This document shows positions 43,507-53,326 of a stretch of DNA of 64,000 bases, piece by piece; the first letter of the stretch is position 1; every line of letters starts with the position of its first letter. Under the pieces are notes generated by a model, which was not told where the DNA came from, ran no database searches, and worked only from the letters and a program-made list of their open reading frames with translations. A program made the translations under genes and the position numbers. The stretch is from contig NZ_WEIC01000001.1 of the NCBI RefSeq assembly GCF_009184395.1, forward strand, positions 948,047 to 1,012,046, given 5' to 3'. Origin of the DNA: Amylibacter sp. SFDW26 (lineage in GTDB: Bacteria > Pseudomonadota > Alphaproteobacteria > Rhodobacterales > Rhodobacteraceae).

Positions 43507-45125
43507 TGTGGTTTTGCTCCGTCACGGATAAGCTTCCAGTTTATCGCATCAAGAAGCGCTTCGAACGAAGCATCCACTATGTTGGCAGATATCCCTACAG
43601 TCGACCAATGACGCCCTTGCCCATCTTCGCAATCAATTATCACGCGTGTCACCGCATCTGTACCGCCATTGGTAATCCGCACACGGAAATCCACCAATCG
43701 CATATCATCGATAACAGATTGATAAGGTCCGAAATCTTTGGACAAAGCTTTGCCCAGCGCATTCACTGGGCCGCTATCGACACCGTTTTCATCTATGCTG
43801 TGGGTGACGGACATAATCTTCTTTTTGCCAATCTTGGTTACAACCACAGCTTCGGAGACTGAAATCATCTTATTGTGTTTGTTTTTGCGGCGTTCCACAG
43901 TCACACGGTAGCGTTTTATCTTAAAGAACGTTGGCAATTCGCCCAAGATTTTGCGTGCTAACAATTCGAAAGACGCTTGTGCGCTGTCATAGGCATAGCC
44001 GTCATCTTCGCGTTCTTTGACCTTATCAAGGATTTGACCCAAACGTGGGTCACCCTTTTCAACGCTTAGCCCCGCCTCGGACAAACGACGGCGCAAATTT
44101 GATTGCCCCGCTTGATTGGACATTGGGATAACACGTTGATTACCAACAAGTTCAGGGTTGATATGTTCGTAAGTCGTAGGATCCTTGAGGATCGCAGATG
44201 CATGCAGCCCTGCCTTATGCGTAAAGGCGGATGCCCCCACATATGCCGCCTGTTTATGTGGAACACGGTTCAATATATCGTCCAACATACGGCTTAATGC
44301 GGTAAGCTCTTTTAACTTTTCAACGCTTATACCTGTATCATACAGGCTTGCATAGGGTTCCTTGGTTAAAAGTGTTGGAATGATTGTCGTCAGGTTTGCA
44401 TTCCCACACCGTTCACCAAGCCCATTCAATGTTCCTTGGATATGCCGCGCCCCCGCATCCACAGCAGCCAAAGTATTGGCAACCGCATGTTCGGTGTCAT
44501 TATGTGTGTGAATACCCAGATGATCACCAGGGATGCCAGCTTCAATCGCGGCACGTGTGGCCATATGCACCTGTGCTGGCAACGCACCACCATTTGTATC
44601 ACACAGAACGACCCAGCGCGCACCAGCATCATAGGCCGCTTTGGCCGCTTTTAGTGTGTATTCTGGATCAGAACGGTAGCCATCAAAGAAATGTTCGCAA
44701 TCAAACAGCGCTTCGCGGCCTTGGGCAACGATATGTTTGATTGAATCTTTGATGCATTCCAAGTTCTCTTCCAGCGTAATACCCAATGCATCCGTGACAT
44801 GGAAATCGCTGGTTTTTCCCACAAGGCATACCGCAGGTGTGTTGGCATTCAGCACCGCTGCCAGAACATCATCATTCGCCGCAGAACGCCCAGCGCGTTT
44901 GGTCATACCGAAAGCTGTGAAGGTTGCCTTTAGCTTTGGCGCTGCATTGAAAAAATCGCTGTCGGTTGGGTTCGCACCGGGCCAACCGCCCTCGATATAA
45001 TCAAGGCCAAGGTCGTCTAACGCATTGGCAATGCGGATTTTATCATCAGCAGTGAAATCCACGCCTTGGGTTTGTTGACCGTCGCGAAGTGTGGTGTCGA
45101 AGAGGTATAGGCGTTCTTTGGTCAT
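43503..45125 (-). CDS. cimA: Citramalate synthase
   Basis: A 540-residue enzyme of the alpha-isopropylmalate/citramalate synthase family that condenses pyruvate and acetyl-CoA in an alternative isoleucine route. [16 protein letters not shown] (residues 9-24) binds the metal, [10 protein letters not shown] follows, [16 protein letters not shown] (about 200) is the metal-binding HxH block and the C-terminal LeuA-type dimer domain ([14 protein letters not shown] to end) is present. It overlaps cysS by 4 bases, forming a cysS-cimA-SQS-like operon. Confidence 0.93.
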   Translation of the reverse strand: MTKERLYLFDTTLRDGQQTQGVDFTADDKIRIANALDDLGLDYIEGGWPGANPTDSDFFNAAPKLKATFTAFGMTKRAGRSAANDDVLAAVLNANTPAVCLVGKTSDFHVTDALGITLEENLECIKDSIKHIVAQGREALFDCEHFFDGYRSDPEYTLKAAKAAYDAGARWVVLCDTNGGALPAQVHMATRAAIEAGIPGDHLGIHTHNDTEHAVANTLAAVDAGARHIQGTLNGLGERCGNANLTTIIPTLLTKEPYASLYDTGISVEKLKELTALSRMLDDILNRVPHKQAAYVGASAFTHKAGLHASAILKDPTTYEHINPELVGNQRVIPMSNQAGQSNLRRRLSEAGLSVEKGDPRLGQILDKVKEREDDGYAYDSAQASFELLARKILGELPTFFKIKRYRVTVERRKNKHNKMISVSEAVVVTKIGKKKIMSVTHSIDENGVDSGPVNALGKALSKDFGPYQSVIDDMRLVDFRVRITNGGTDAVTRVIIDCEDGQGRHWSTVGISANIVDASFEALLDAINWKLIRDGAKPQ

Positions 45126-46552
45126 AACAGTCCCTCTAATTTTTCAGGGTCGAAATCTGCTTTAGGAATAAGCTCCACACCATCTTTAGACATTCGTACT
45201 TCAATATTTGCGGCTTGTAGTTTAGCCTTCAACTCGTCCACTTTTGCAAAATTTTTCGTCGACATTGCTACAGAACGTGCATCAGTTAACAATTCGGCGA
45301 ATGCACTAAGATCCATTCCTGAGTACTCACCCAAACCAACACTTGCCATTTGTCCTAAGCTATCCCAGTCATTGACTAGCCCTAGAAATTCCAGAGATGC
45401 TGCTAATTCAGGAATTAGGTCAGTTGACGACAACACCCTAACCTCAACTAGAGCTTGATGAGTATTCAAATCATTTTTTAGAACCTCAACAACCCTTTCA
45501 TGAGGTTTCCATTGACCTGTATCCTTCAATGTTTGAACTGTATCATTTGTATAATTCATGGTATGTAAAAGCCGATACCAATCTCTTAATGTGGCCTCAG
45601 CCTCTTTTGCCTTCTTATCCGTCCAATCCATTGGCTTAGAATAATGCGTGGACAGATACACAAAGCGTATGACTTCCCCCGCATAGCCTTGGTCCAGCAA
45701 ATCACGCACAGAAAAGAAGTTACCTAAGGATTTCGACATCTTCTTGCCTTCGACCTGTAACATCTCATTGTGCATCCAGACTTGGGCGAATGTATCTTCG
45801 CCGCAGCAAGCACAGCTTTGGGCTATTTCATTCTCATGGTGCGGGAATTGTAAGTCTAAACCTCCACCATGGATATCGAACCGTTCTCCAAACAATTCGC
45901 GTGCCATAGCAGAACATTCGATGTGCCAACCTGGTCGGCCATATCCCCATGGGCTTTCCCATCCTGGTTGGTCATCTGTGGATGGTTTCCACATCACAAA
46001 ATCCATTGGATTGCGCTTATAGGGTGCAACTTCCACACGCGCGCCTGCAATCATATCATCCACGGAACGGCCAGACAGTTTGCCATAATGCTCTTTCCAA
46101 CTGTCTACAGCAAACAGCACATGACCTTCTGCCGCATAGGCATGACCTTTCAGGATCAATTCCTCGATCATCGCGATCATTTGCGGGATATATTCCGTCG
46201 CACGTGGCGCTTCATCAGGTTCCATCGCCCCTAGTGCACCCATATCATCCAGATACCAGCCAATGGTTTCATCAGTGATGTCACGAATAGAGCGTCCTGT
46301 TTCAGCCGCCTTTGTGTTAATCTTATCATCCACATCCGTGAAATTTCGTGCATAAGTCACATGTTCAGCACCGTAAACATGGCGCAACAACCGATAGAGT
46401 GTGTCAAACACCACCACAGGACGGGCATTGCCAATATGCGCGCGGTCATAAACCGTAGGCCCGCAAACATACATACGCACGTTATTTGCATCCAATGGCG
46501 TAAAGACCCCTTTCTTGCGGGTCTTTGTGTTGTAAAGTTTGATCTCAGTCAT
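45122..46552 (-). CDS. cysS: Cysteinyl-tRNA synthetase
   Basis: A 476-residue class I synthetase. [16 protein letters not shown] (residues 29-44) includes the HIGH-type HIGN motif, KMSKSLGN (about 271) is the KMSKS motif, and the zinc site uses the Cys of [12 protein letters not shown], and HHENE. The C-terminal anticodon region is AT-rich relative to the rest. 200 bases upstream lead to the next gene with no feature seen. Confidence 0.97.
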   Translation of the reverse strand: MTEIKLYNTKTRKKGVFTPLDANNVRMYVCGPTVYDRAHIGNARPVVVFDTLYRLLRHVYGAEHVTYARNFTDVDDKINTKAAETGRSIRDITDETIGWYLDDMGALGAMEPDEAPRATEYIPQMIAMIEELILKGHAYAAEGHVLFAVDSWKEHYGKLSGRSVDDMIAGARVEVAPYKRNPMDFVMWKPSTDDQPGWESPWGYGRPGWHIECSAMARELFGERFDIHGGGLDLQFPHHENEIAQSCACCGEDTFAQVWMHNEMLQVEGKKMSKSLGNFFSVRDLLDQGYAGEVIRFVYLSTHYSKPMDWTDKKAKEAEATLRDWYRLLHTMNYTNDTVQTLKDTGQWKPHERVVEVLKNDLNTHQALVEVRVLSSTDLIPELAASLEFLGLVNDWDSLGQMASVGLGEYSGMDLSAFAELLTDARSVAMSTKNFAKVDELKAKLQAANIEVRMSKDGVELIPKADFDPEKLEGLL

Positions 46553-46752
46553 AGTCAGCCTCGCGCGTTTCCCTTGCGGACTTATCAGTTACTTACAATT
46601 TTGGAAATAAAAGAACGGCCCGCGTGATGTCTCAGCAGGTAATAATAATGCAGCAGATGATGCAATTCGTTCTCATGATTACTTTCTAACGGCTGAATAC
46701 GTCTTGATGCAAGGTATTATTCCGTTAGGCTGATATCAAAGGAGCTTACAGT

Positions 46753-47586
46753 ATGACACGACATGACCCAGGCCCCGCCTTTCGCGCCCTACATCAACGC
46801 GGCAATCCATTTGTATTGGCAAACGCATGGGATGTGGGCAGTGCACGTCTGTTATCTGCATTGGGTGCCCAAGCGATAGGCACAACATCAGCTGGCTATG
46901 GGTTTACCCAAGGCATTCCAGACATGGGATATCTTACGCGTGATCAATCGCTTGCGCATGCGGCTGAATTGGTCGCAGCAACACCTTTGCCAGTGTCAGG
47001 TGACTTTGAGAATGGCTTTGGCGACGCCCCTGAAACGGTTGCGGAAACTGTACGTTTAGCGTGTGAGGCAGGTCTGGCAGGATGTTCCATCGAAGATACA
47101 ATGCTACCAACCCATCAACCCTATGATTTTGATTTGGCTGTCGAGCGTATCAAAGCGGCTGCTGCCGCTGCACGTGCATTGCCACGCGATTTCGTTTTAG
47201 TGGCGCGCGCAGACGGCATAATGAACCATCAGTATGATATTGATGAAGCCCTGAAACGACTACAAGCCTTTGAAGCTGTTGGTGCAGACTGTCTATATGC
47301 TCCAATGACTGCTTCTTTCGGTGATCTGATGCGTATCTGTGCCAATACCACAGCCCCTGTAAATGCATTGGCAGCTGGTGATTATACGCAGTTCAGCCGC
47401 GCACAATATGCAGATATCAGTATTGCGCGCATCTCACTTGGATCTGCTTTATCGCGCTGCATTCATCAAGCAATAATAGAGGGCGCAAGCCCTATCTTTG
47501 AAGATGGCAATTTTAGTCAATTGGCCAAAGGTGCACGTGGCGGAGATATTGACCATCTTATTATAAAAGGATCAGGCGCAACATGA
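46753..47586 (+). CDS. Isocitrate lyase/phosphoenolpyruvate mutase-family protein
   Basis: A 277-residue TIM-barrel protein of the PEP mutase/isocitrate lyase superfamily. N-terminal FRALHQRGNPFVLANAWDVGSARL (residues 11-34), SGDFENGFGDAPETV (metal-binding Asp and Glu) and GCSIEDT are typical. The KKCGH motif of isocitrate lyase is absent, so it is a member of the broad oxaloacetase/PEP mutase-like group; reaction not known. An AAAGGAG precedes the ATG, and the gene overlaps the TPM gene by 4 bases. Confidence 0.88.
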   Translation: MTRHDPGPAFRALHQRGNPFVLANAWDVGSARLLSALGAQAIGTTSAGYGFTQGIPDMGYLTRDQSLAHAAELVAATPLPVSGDFENGFGDAPETVAETVRLACEAGLAGCSIEDTMLPTHQPYDFDLAVERIKAAAAAARALPRDFVLVARADGIMNHQYDIDEALKRLQAFEAVGADCLYAPMTASFGDLMRICANTTAPVNALAAGDYTQFSRAQYADISIARISLGSALSRCIHQAIIEGASPIFEDGNFSQLAKGARGGDIDHLIIKGSGAT

Positions 47587-48335
47587 GAGCTTTATACAAA
47601 TATATAATCGTTGTGACTTTGGTTATACCAACGCTATCATTTGCACAGTCTTACCCTGCGCCCCTATCCCCTTATGTCAGCGATTATGCCAATATCATTG
47701 ATGCACAAACAGAAGCGCGCATCACACAATCATTGCAAAATTTAAAAGCTGCCAAAGGCGTTGAAATGCGTGTTGTGACAATCAACAGCGTTTCAGATTA
47801 TGGGCACACATCATCCGTCCCTGATTTTACGACAAGTATGATAAATACTTGGGGTATTGGTGATGCATCACGCAATGATGGTATATTATTTTTAACTTCT
47901 ATTGAGGACCGTGAAATGTTCATCGGCTTAGGATCAGGATACACACCTGTTTATGATGACCGTATGGACCGCGTGTTTGAATATTACGTAAAACCATATT
48001 TCAAAAACGAAGACTATGCCCAAGGTATAGAAGTGGGCGTTCTTGAAACAATCAAACGAACTGATGTTGAGTTTGTTGGGGCGCATCAAAATGACAGTTT
48101 TATCAGTAAATTTATTCATTACTTTGTAATAGGTTTCATTGGTATTGCAGGCATTCGCATCATTCTGGGCTTTATAAATAGACGCCGTATGCGCAATGCC
48201 GCTGGTGCAACCACACATTCCGCACAAAGATCAGATAGCAATCAAACATCCGACCGCGACAGCCCTAATGGCGGCGGATCAAGTGGCGGCGGTGGTGGTG
48301 GATCATCTGGTGGCGGTGGTGGTGGCGGTTGGTAA
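47583..48335 (+). CDS. TPM-domain membrane protein with Gly/Ser-rich tail
   Basis: A 250-residue protein. Signal peptide (residues 1-21, ending SFAQS), TPM domain (PLSPYVSDYANIIDAQTE, MRVVTINSVSDYG, MFIGLGSGYTPV; about 27-155), one membrane segment (about 178-199) and an extreme Gly/Ser tail from about 225 (NGGGSSGGGGGGSSGGGG). TPM proteins are linked to membrane-complex repair, for example Psb32 and Rotein in other lineages (family knowledge). Overlap with the upstream gene suggests coupling. Gly tail is a normal feature of the family. Confidence 0.87.
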   Translation: MRALYKYIIVVTLVIPTLSFAQSYPAPLSPYVSDYANIIDAQTEARITQSLQNLKAAKGVEMRVVTINSVSDYGHTSSVPDFTTSMINTWGIGDASRNDGILFLTSIEDREMFIGLGSGYTPVYDDRMDRVFEYYVKPYFKNEDYAQGIEVGVLETIKRTDVEFVGAHQNDSFISKFIHYFVIGFIGIAGIRIILGFINRRRMRNAAGATTHSAQRSDSNQTSDRDSPNGGGSSGGGGGGSSGGGGGGGW

Positions 48336-48347
48336 CAACCGCTCCCT

Positions 48348-48968
48348 TTATGCGTCTCGCTTTCTAAGAACCATAAACGTCATCATGCCGAGTGGCGGGA
48401 TTTGTTTTTCAACTTTCAGTTTCAAAACATCTTGTCGCAAAATACGTTGTTTTTCAAAGTCAGAATGCCACCCCAACAAGTTATCTAGGGGAGCTGTGAT
48501 TTTTTCAATAAATGCTAGAAACCCTTTATCACGCGCAAAGTGGTTCGTGATGATAACCTCTCCACCTGGTTTTAAAACCCGTGCAATTTCAGCCATAACC
48601 TTTTCGGGCTCTGGCACGACAGATAAAATGTGCATCGCGGCCACTGTATCGAATGTATTATCGGGGAATGCTAGTTCGCGCGCATCCATTTGCAGTAATT
48701 CTTTCACAGGGCTTAAATTTTTACCCTGATGTTTTTTAACCGCTTTTTCTAACATCTCTGGGCTATAATCGATACCTGTCACTTCAACGGTATCCATATA
48801 GCTTGGCAAAGATAGTCCTGTGCCAACGCCCACTTCTAGAACTTTACCACCACGCCCATTGATATAATCCACTGCGCGACGTCGTCCCTGACTGGTTAAA
48901 ACACCAAACGTTTTATCGTAGATTGGTGCCCAACGGGCGTATGATGAGCTAACGGCGGATAATTCCAT
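48348..48968 (-). CDS. pmtA: Phosphatidylethanolamine N-methyltransferase, PmtA type
   Basis: A 206-residue class I SAM methyltransferase. YARWAPIYDKTFG (residues 10-22), VLEVGVGTGLSLPSY (43-57, SAM motif I), DYSPEMLEKA (about 68) and NHFARDKG (about 144) match Rhodobacter-type PmtA, which methylates PE three times to phosphatidylcholine. It lies 2 bases after pssA, completing the psd-pssA-pmtA order, which strongly supports the lipid role. Confidence 0.85.
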   Translation of the reverse strand: MELSAVSSSYARWAPIYDKTFGVLTSQGRRRAVDYINGRGGKVLEVGVGTGLSLPSYMDTVEVTGIDYSPEMLEKAVKKHQGKNLSPVKELLQMDARELAFPDNTFDTVAAMHILSVVPEPEKVMAEIARVLKPGGEVIITNHFARDKGFLAFIEKITAPLDNLLGWHSDFEKQRILRQDVLKLKVEKQIPPLGMMTFMVLRKRDA

Positions 48969-48970
48969 GG

Positions 48971-49720
48971 TTATTCCTTTTTGTTTAAAGCTTTGTATTT
49001 AAAAATCGACCAAATCATGACACCAAAATACCCCAGATCAATGATCACAAGACTGAGCCAAGGATAGGTCATCAAAATGGCAAGAGACGCAGCAAAACCA
49101 ATCAAGATGAACTTGATGTTGCTACTGTAAACAGTTGTTGTCTTAAATGAATAGGTTGGAATGCGGCTGACCAATAATAGGCCGATTGCCGCCATATAAA
49201 GCGCGATTAAAACATCGTAATCTACCAGACTGTCCCACCACAAGAAGGATAGGAACATCGGTAAGAGAACAAGTAATGCACCAAGTGGTGACGGAACGCC
49301 TACGAAAAAATCTGCAGGGCCTTCGTCTTCATCCGCTTTATTGCCCACATTGAAACGCGCCAAACGTAACACGCAGCAGACTGCGTAAAACAAGACAGCA
49401 ATCCAGCCATATCCGCGCGCGTCTTGCAGGGCCCATGCGTAAAGCATCAATCCTGGTGCCATACCAAAATTTGCAAAATCGGCAAGACTGTCCAGCTCCG
49501 CCCCCATTTTGCTTTCAGATTTCATCATACGGGCGACACGCCCATCTAATCCATCCAAGACACAGGCTAATAAGATTAATTGTACGGCAATCTCAAAGTT
49601 TCCTTGAAAGGAAAACCTGATGGCAGTCAGCCCCGCGCATATAGCACCCACGGTCATAATATTTGGTAAGAGTGTCCAAATCGGTAATTTGCGGTCGGCT
49701 TTATCTGGTTCAACAAGCAT
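48971..49720 (-). CDS. pssA: CDP-diacylglycerol-serine O-phosphatidyltransferase
   Basis: A 249-residue CDP-alcohol phosphotransferase that makes phosphatidylserine. The catalytic motif D-G-x2-A-R-x8-G-x3-D-x3-D is complete in DGRVARMMKSESKMGAELDS plus LAD (from about residue 59). Six or more hydrophobic segments follow the cytoplasmic N-terminus. It starts 2 bases after psd. Confidence 0.95.
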   Translation of the reverse strand: MLVEPDKADRKLPIWTLLPNIMTVGAICAGLTAIRFSFQGNFEIAVQLILLACVLDGLDGRVARMMKSESKMGAELDSLADFANFGMAPGLMLYAWALQDARGYGWIAVLFYAVCCVLRLARFNVGNKADEDEGPADFFVGVPSPLGALLVLLPMFLSFLWWDSLVDYDVLIALYMAAIGLLLVSRIPTYSFKTTTVYSSNIKFILIGFAASLAILMTYPWLSLVIIDLGYFGVMIWSIFKYKALNKKE

Positions 49721-49722
49721 GA

Positions 49723-50421
49723 TTATTCTTCTCGTGCTGTACGTTGAGCTTCATCTGATTTCAGATCAGCCAGAACAGTTTCACCGGCGACCATTGTTTG
49801 ACCAAGGGCAACCATTGGTTTGACGCCCTCTGGCAGATACACATCCAAGCGAGAGCCAAAACGGATCAGGCCAAATCGTTCGCCCGTACGCAATGTTTGA
49901 CCTTTTTGCACAAAACCAAGGATACGGCGTGCAACCAGGCCTGCGATTTGCACCACAACAAGTTCGCGACCATCAGCCATTTCGATACATAACGAGTTGC
50001 GCTCATTATCTGAACTGGCTTTATCCAAAGCCGCATTAAAAAATTTACCAGGTCGATATGCCATTGCTTTAATGGTTCCAGCAACGGGTGCTCGGTTCAC
50101 ATGGCAGTTGAAAACATTCATAAAGACACTGACACGTGTCAGAGGTTCTGTTCCACAGCCTAATTCCTCTGGTGGCGTTGCTTTTTCGATAAGGGAGACG
50201 ACACCATCAGCAGGACTAACAATTAATCCCTCACGCACGGGTATAGAGCGTTTCGGATCACGGAAAAAGTAGTAACACCAAACGGTTAAACCTACTCCGA
50301 TCCATCCTAAGAAATCTGCGATTAAGAAAAGCACTAAAGTTACTGCAGCGAATATCGCAACAAACTTAATGCCTTCCTTGTGCATAGGTTTTACAAACGT
50401 GCTTAACATGCTGACTGACAT
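49723..50421 (-). CDS. psd: Phosphatidylserine decarboxylase proenzyme
   Basis: A 232-residue proenzyme of the short archaeal/alpha type. Self-cleavage would occur between Gly189 and Ser190 in [13 protein letters not shown], leaving a pyruvoyl group; [13 protein letters not shown] (about 100-112) is the other conserved block. Two membrane segments lie near residues 20-50. It forms PE from PssA product. First gene of the three-gene operon. Confidence 0.94.
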   Translation of the reverse strand: MSVSMLSTFVKPMHKEGIKFVAIFAAVTLVLFLIADFLGWIGVGLTVWCYYFFRDPKRSIPVREGLIVSPADGVVSLIEKATPPEELGCGTEPLTRVSVFMNVFNCHVNRAPVAGTIKAMAYRPGKFFNAALDKASSDNERNSLCIEMADGRELVVVQIAGLVARRILGFVQKGQTLRTGERFGLIRFGSRLDVYLPEGVKPMVALGQTMVAGETVLADLKSDEAQRTAREE

Positions 50422-50621
50422 GAGTGTTTCTTCCTTCGTACAAAAGCGACGCTTTAAATCCTATGGCGACGCAATACTTCTATCTTTCCCCTAAGGCAAT
50501 AGGGCTTTTTGAAACCACTAAAAACGACATTATTGCCGCTTATGTGATAGCAGCAATAGCAGATTTCAGCACACCATTATCACATGATAAATGTAAACTG
50601 GATGACTGTTTTAATTTCGCT

Positions 50622-50655
50622 CACGATTGGTGCCAATCGTGGACGCGCCGCGCGT
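50622..50655. promoter_or_regulatory. Adjacent dyads upstream of mttB
   Basis: CACGATTGG-TG-CCAATCGTG (50622-50641) is a perfect 9-base inverted repeat, followed 2 bases later by ACGCGC-C-GCGCGT (50643-50655). They lie 60-90 bases before the mttB start, an operator-like location. The rest of the divergent 293-base gap between psd and mttB shows no gene. Confidence 0.5.
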
Positions 50656-50714
50656 GGTTCCCCTTATTTTGCTGACTTTCACTAAATTCACGCAAAATCA
50701 AGGAACAAATAACA

Positions 50715-52256
50715 ATGTCAGAGAATAGAACACGTAGATCAGGGGGCCGTGCTGCCCGCCAAGCCATGCGTGCAGCCCCGCTAACCGAAGATACCCGCCC
50801 AATTCGCGCAGGTATGGAAGGCGGTACATATAAGCCCCTTTCAGACGCTGATGTGCTTAAAATCCACGAAGCGGCTTTGAAAGCGTTGGAAACAATAGGC
50901 ATGGCTGATGCCCCGCCATCTGGTGTGGAAATTTTGACCAAAGCTGGTGCAATTCTAGGCGAAGACGGTCGTTTGCGTTTCCCCCGTTCGGTGGTTGAAG
51001 ATGCTTTGGCCGTTGCCGCCAAAAAGGTTACGCTTTACAGTCGGGATGGCAAAAACGATCTAGAGCTTTATGGCAATCGCGTTCATTATGGCACTGCAGG
51101 TGCGGCTGTGAACATGGTCGATGTCGAAAAGAACGAATATCGTGAGTGTTATGTTCAAGATTTATATGACGCAGCTAAAATCGTAGATCGTTTGGACAAT
51201 GTTCATTTTTTCCAACGCCCAATGGTTTGTCGTGACATTCCAGATAATTATGAGATGGATTTGAACACAATCTATGCATCTTGTTCTGGTACAACCAAAC
51301 ATGTTGGCACCAGCTTTACAGAACCTGATTTTGTACCTGGCGCGTTTGAAATGATCTATGAAATCGCAGGCGGTGAAGACAAATACCGTGAGCGGCCTTT
51401 CATATGTAATACAAACTGTTTTGTTGTTCCGCCTATGAAGTTCGCAACGGAATCTTGTGAAGTGATGGAACATTGTATTCGCGGTGGTATGCCAATCCTA
51501 CTTTTATCCGCTGGCATGGCAGGTGCGACGGCTCCATCTACAATTGCAGGTGCAATCGCACAAGCAACAGCAGAATGTCTTGCTGGCCTTGTATATGTAA
51601 ACGCCGTAGCGCCAGGGCACCCAGCTATAATTGGGACATGGCCGTTTGGACTGGATCTGCGCACAGGCGCTATGTCTGTTGGCTCTGGTGAGCAAGCTTT
51701 ATTGTCTGCAGGTTCTGCACAAATGCACAAATTCTATGGTTTACCAGGCGGTGCAGCAGCTGGTGCATCTGATGCAAAAATGCCTGATATGCAAGCGGGT
51801 TGGGAACAAATGTGTTCAAATGTTATGTCCGGCCTTTCTGGCATGAACATGGTGTATGAGGCAGCTGGTATGCATGCTTCTTTGCTTGGGTTCTGTTTCG
51901 AATCTCTAATTCTTGCTGACGATCTTATCGGTCAAGCAATGCGCTGTGTTCGTGGTATTGAGGTTTCTGATGAAACACTGGCGTTAGATCAAATTGCAGA
52001 TGTTTGTCTAAATGGACCTGGGCACTTTTTGGGTACAGATCAAACATTAAGCCGCATGCAAACAGATCATGTATACCCGACACTAGGGGACCGTACTTCA
52101 CCCAAAGAATGGGCGGAAAATGACAAACCTGATTTGATCGAAAAAGCAATCAAAATGAAGAATGAGTTCTTGAGTGAAAAATCAAATGCATCTCTTGATC
52201 CACAAATTGACGCAGCAATACGCGAAAAGTTTGCAATTCATTTAAAGGCTCAATAA
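50715..52256 (+). CDS. Trimethylamine methyltransferase-family protein (non-pyrrolysine MttB)
   Basis: A 513-residue MttB superfamily member. It has no in-frame UAG, so it is one of the pyrrolysine-free forms (such as MtgB for glycine betaine) that pass methyl groups to a corrinoid protein; no such MttC-like protein is in this window. Family-like blocks: YKPLSDADVLKIHEAALKAL, GEDGRLRFPRSVVEDAL, CSGTTKHVGTSF (about 190), LLSAGMAGATAP (about 263) and GLPGGAAAGASDAKMPDMQAGWE (about 348). Substrate uncertain (a quaternary or tertiary amine is most likely). It is 10 bases before hupE. Confidence 0.92.
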   Translation: MSENRTRRSGGRAARQAMRAAPLTEDTRPIRAGMEGGTYKPLSDADVLKIHEAALKALETIGMADAPPSGVEILTKAGAILGEDGRLRFPRSVVEDALAVAAKKVTLYSRDGKNDLELYGNRVHYGTAGAAVNMVDVEKNEYRECYVQDLYDAAKIVDRLDNVHFFQRPMVCRDIPDNYEMDLNTIYASCSGTTKHVGTSFTEPDFVPGAFEMIYEIAGGEDKYRERPFICNTNCFVVPPMKFATESCEVMEHCIRGGMPILLLSAGMAGATAPSTIAGAIAQATAECLAGLVYVNAVAPGHPAIIGTWPFGLDLRTGAMSVGSGEQALLSAGSAQMHKFYGLPGGAAAGASDAKMPDMQAGWEQMCSNVMSGLSGMNMVYEAAGMHASLLGFCFESLILADDLIGQAMRCVRGIEVSDETLALDQIADVCLNGPGHFLGTDQTLSRMQTDHVYPTLGDRTSPKEWAENDKPDLIEKAIKMKNEFLSEKSNASLDPQIDAAIREKFAIHLKAQ

Positions 52257-52266
52257 CGTCCCGCGT

Positions 52267-52833
52267 ATGATTACGCACTTAATGACAGATGTCCCCGCCT
52301 TATTAACTTCACTACCAGCCGTAGCTGGCGCAAGCGGCCTCGTTTCAGGCCTCTTGCATCCCGTTTTGGGATTTGACCATCTTTTGGCAATGATCTCGGT
52401 GGGGCTTTTATCTGTTCAATTAGGACATAAACACATTTGGTCTCTACCCGCTGCTTTTGTGATATTCCTAGCTGTTGGCGGAATTTTCGGGCTGGTTGGT
52501 ATTGGATTACCACAAGTCGAAGGCATCATCGCCCTATCAGTATTGCTTCTTGGTTTGGCTATTGCGACGGGAGCAAAGCTTGGAATTTTTATAGCTTATC
52601 CAATGGTGGGTGTTTTTGCGATTTTTCATGGACACGCACATGGGCAAGAAGTGCCATCATTGAATGACCCAACAACCTATGTGATTGGCTTCTTAATTGC
52701 GAGTGCGGTTCTGCATCTGATTGGTGTTTTCATCGGGTTCATATTCAAAAGTGCGCGCACAAGATCATTGATCGGCGCTGGCTGTGCAGGCATTGGCCTT
52801 CACATGATCCTTTTGACATATGGTTTGGTGTAA
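52267..52833 (+). CDS. HupE/UreJ-family nickel/cobalt permease
   Basis: A 188-residue membrane protein with six segments. The HupE/UreJ motif HPVLGFDHLLAMISVG (residues 31-46) has the metal-coordinating His and Asp pattern H-P-x(3)-D-H, and FAIFHGHAHGQEVP (about 119-132) the second His-rich loop. Family members import Ni or Co. Its 10-base spacing after mttB suggests co-transcription, and a corrinoid-dependent enzyme needs cobalt, which fits (inference). Not preceded by a B12 riboswitch. Confidence 0.88.
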   Translation: MITHLMTDVPALLTSLPAVAGASGLVSGLLHPVLGFDHLLAMISVGLLSVQLGHKHIWSLPAAFVIFLAVGGIFGLVGIGLPQVEGIIALSVLLLGLAIATGAKLGIFIAYPMVGVFAIFHGHAHGQEVPSLNDPTTYVIGFLIASAVLHLIGVFIGFIFKSARTRSLIGAGCAGIGLHMILLTYGLV

Positions 52834-52841
52834 ACCCGCCT

Positions 52842-53255
52842 TTAATTCACAGGAACACTAAGATCCCCTTTGGGGCCAAAGTTTAACTCAATCTGAGTGG
52901 AGCCTTTCGGCATATTCAAACGATATGGCTCCGATTGAAACGTTACGGTTTTGCCTGGGTTGATGTTTAGGAAATCTACGTTCTTTTGAACGGTCGTCCC
53001 GAATATCTTTGCCATCTTATACATAAACGCCCTGCCAGTATCGGTTTTCACATCGCGCAAAACGATGGCGACAGACAGGTTGTTTGTGATGCTCATATAA
53101 GCCAGTGATCTATTGGCCTTATCAAGATCAGCCACGACCTGAGTAACAGATGCCTGTACCGTATCAGGCGTTACAACATGATCATCCTCATTTGCAAAGG
53201 CGCTGATACTGCTTAGGGAAATGATGGCGAGTGCCGCGGTAGTATTGCGAAACAT
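52842..53255 (-). CDS. Secreted protein resembling a copper chaperone PCu(A)C fold, ligands not conserved
   Basis: A 137-residue protein with a signal peptide (residues 1-20, SISAFA-NE). The core AYMSITNNLSVAIVL and LNINPGKTVTFQSEPYRLNMP loosely resembles PCu(A)C beta sandwich blocks, yet the His/Met copper ligands are not where expected (LNMP instead of HxM). Low confidence in this identity. ATG 53255 with AGGT upstream was chosen. A 17-base-pair perfect hairpin sits directly before it. Confidence 0.6.
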   Translation of the reverse strand: MFRNTTAALAIISLSSISAFANEDDHVVTPDTVQASVTQVVADLDKANRSLAYMSITNNLSVAIVLRDVKTDTGRAFMYKMAKIFGTTVQKNVDFLNINPGKTVTFQSEPYRLNMPKGSTQIELNFGPKGDLSVPVN

Positions 53256-53264
53256 ATTCTGACC

Positions 53265-53304
53265 TTTAGCGCTACTTATCATGGCATTGATAAGTAGCGC
53301 TAAA
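53265..53304. promoter_or_regulatory. Perfect 17-bp inverted repeat before the secreted protein gene
   Basis: TTTAGCGCTACTTATCA (53265-53281) and its exact reverse complement (53288-53304) flank TGGCAT. It begins 23 bases after the TRAP permease stop and ends 9 bases before the ATG of the downstream gene, so it abuts the ribosome-binding site. No T run follows, so it is not an intrinsic terminator. Confidence 0.75.
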
Positions 53305-53326
53305 TGAGTGTTTGTCCAGTAGAACG

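Noticed and set aside
50424-50675. 83-residue plus-strand ORF upstream of mttB
   Set aside because: No ribosome-binding site or family pattern; overlaps the dyads in the divergent control region.
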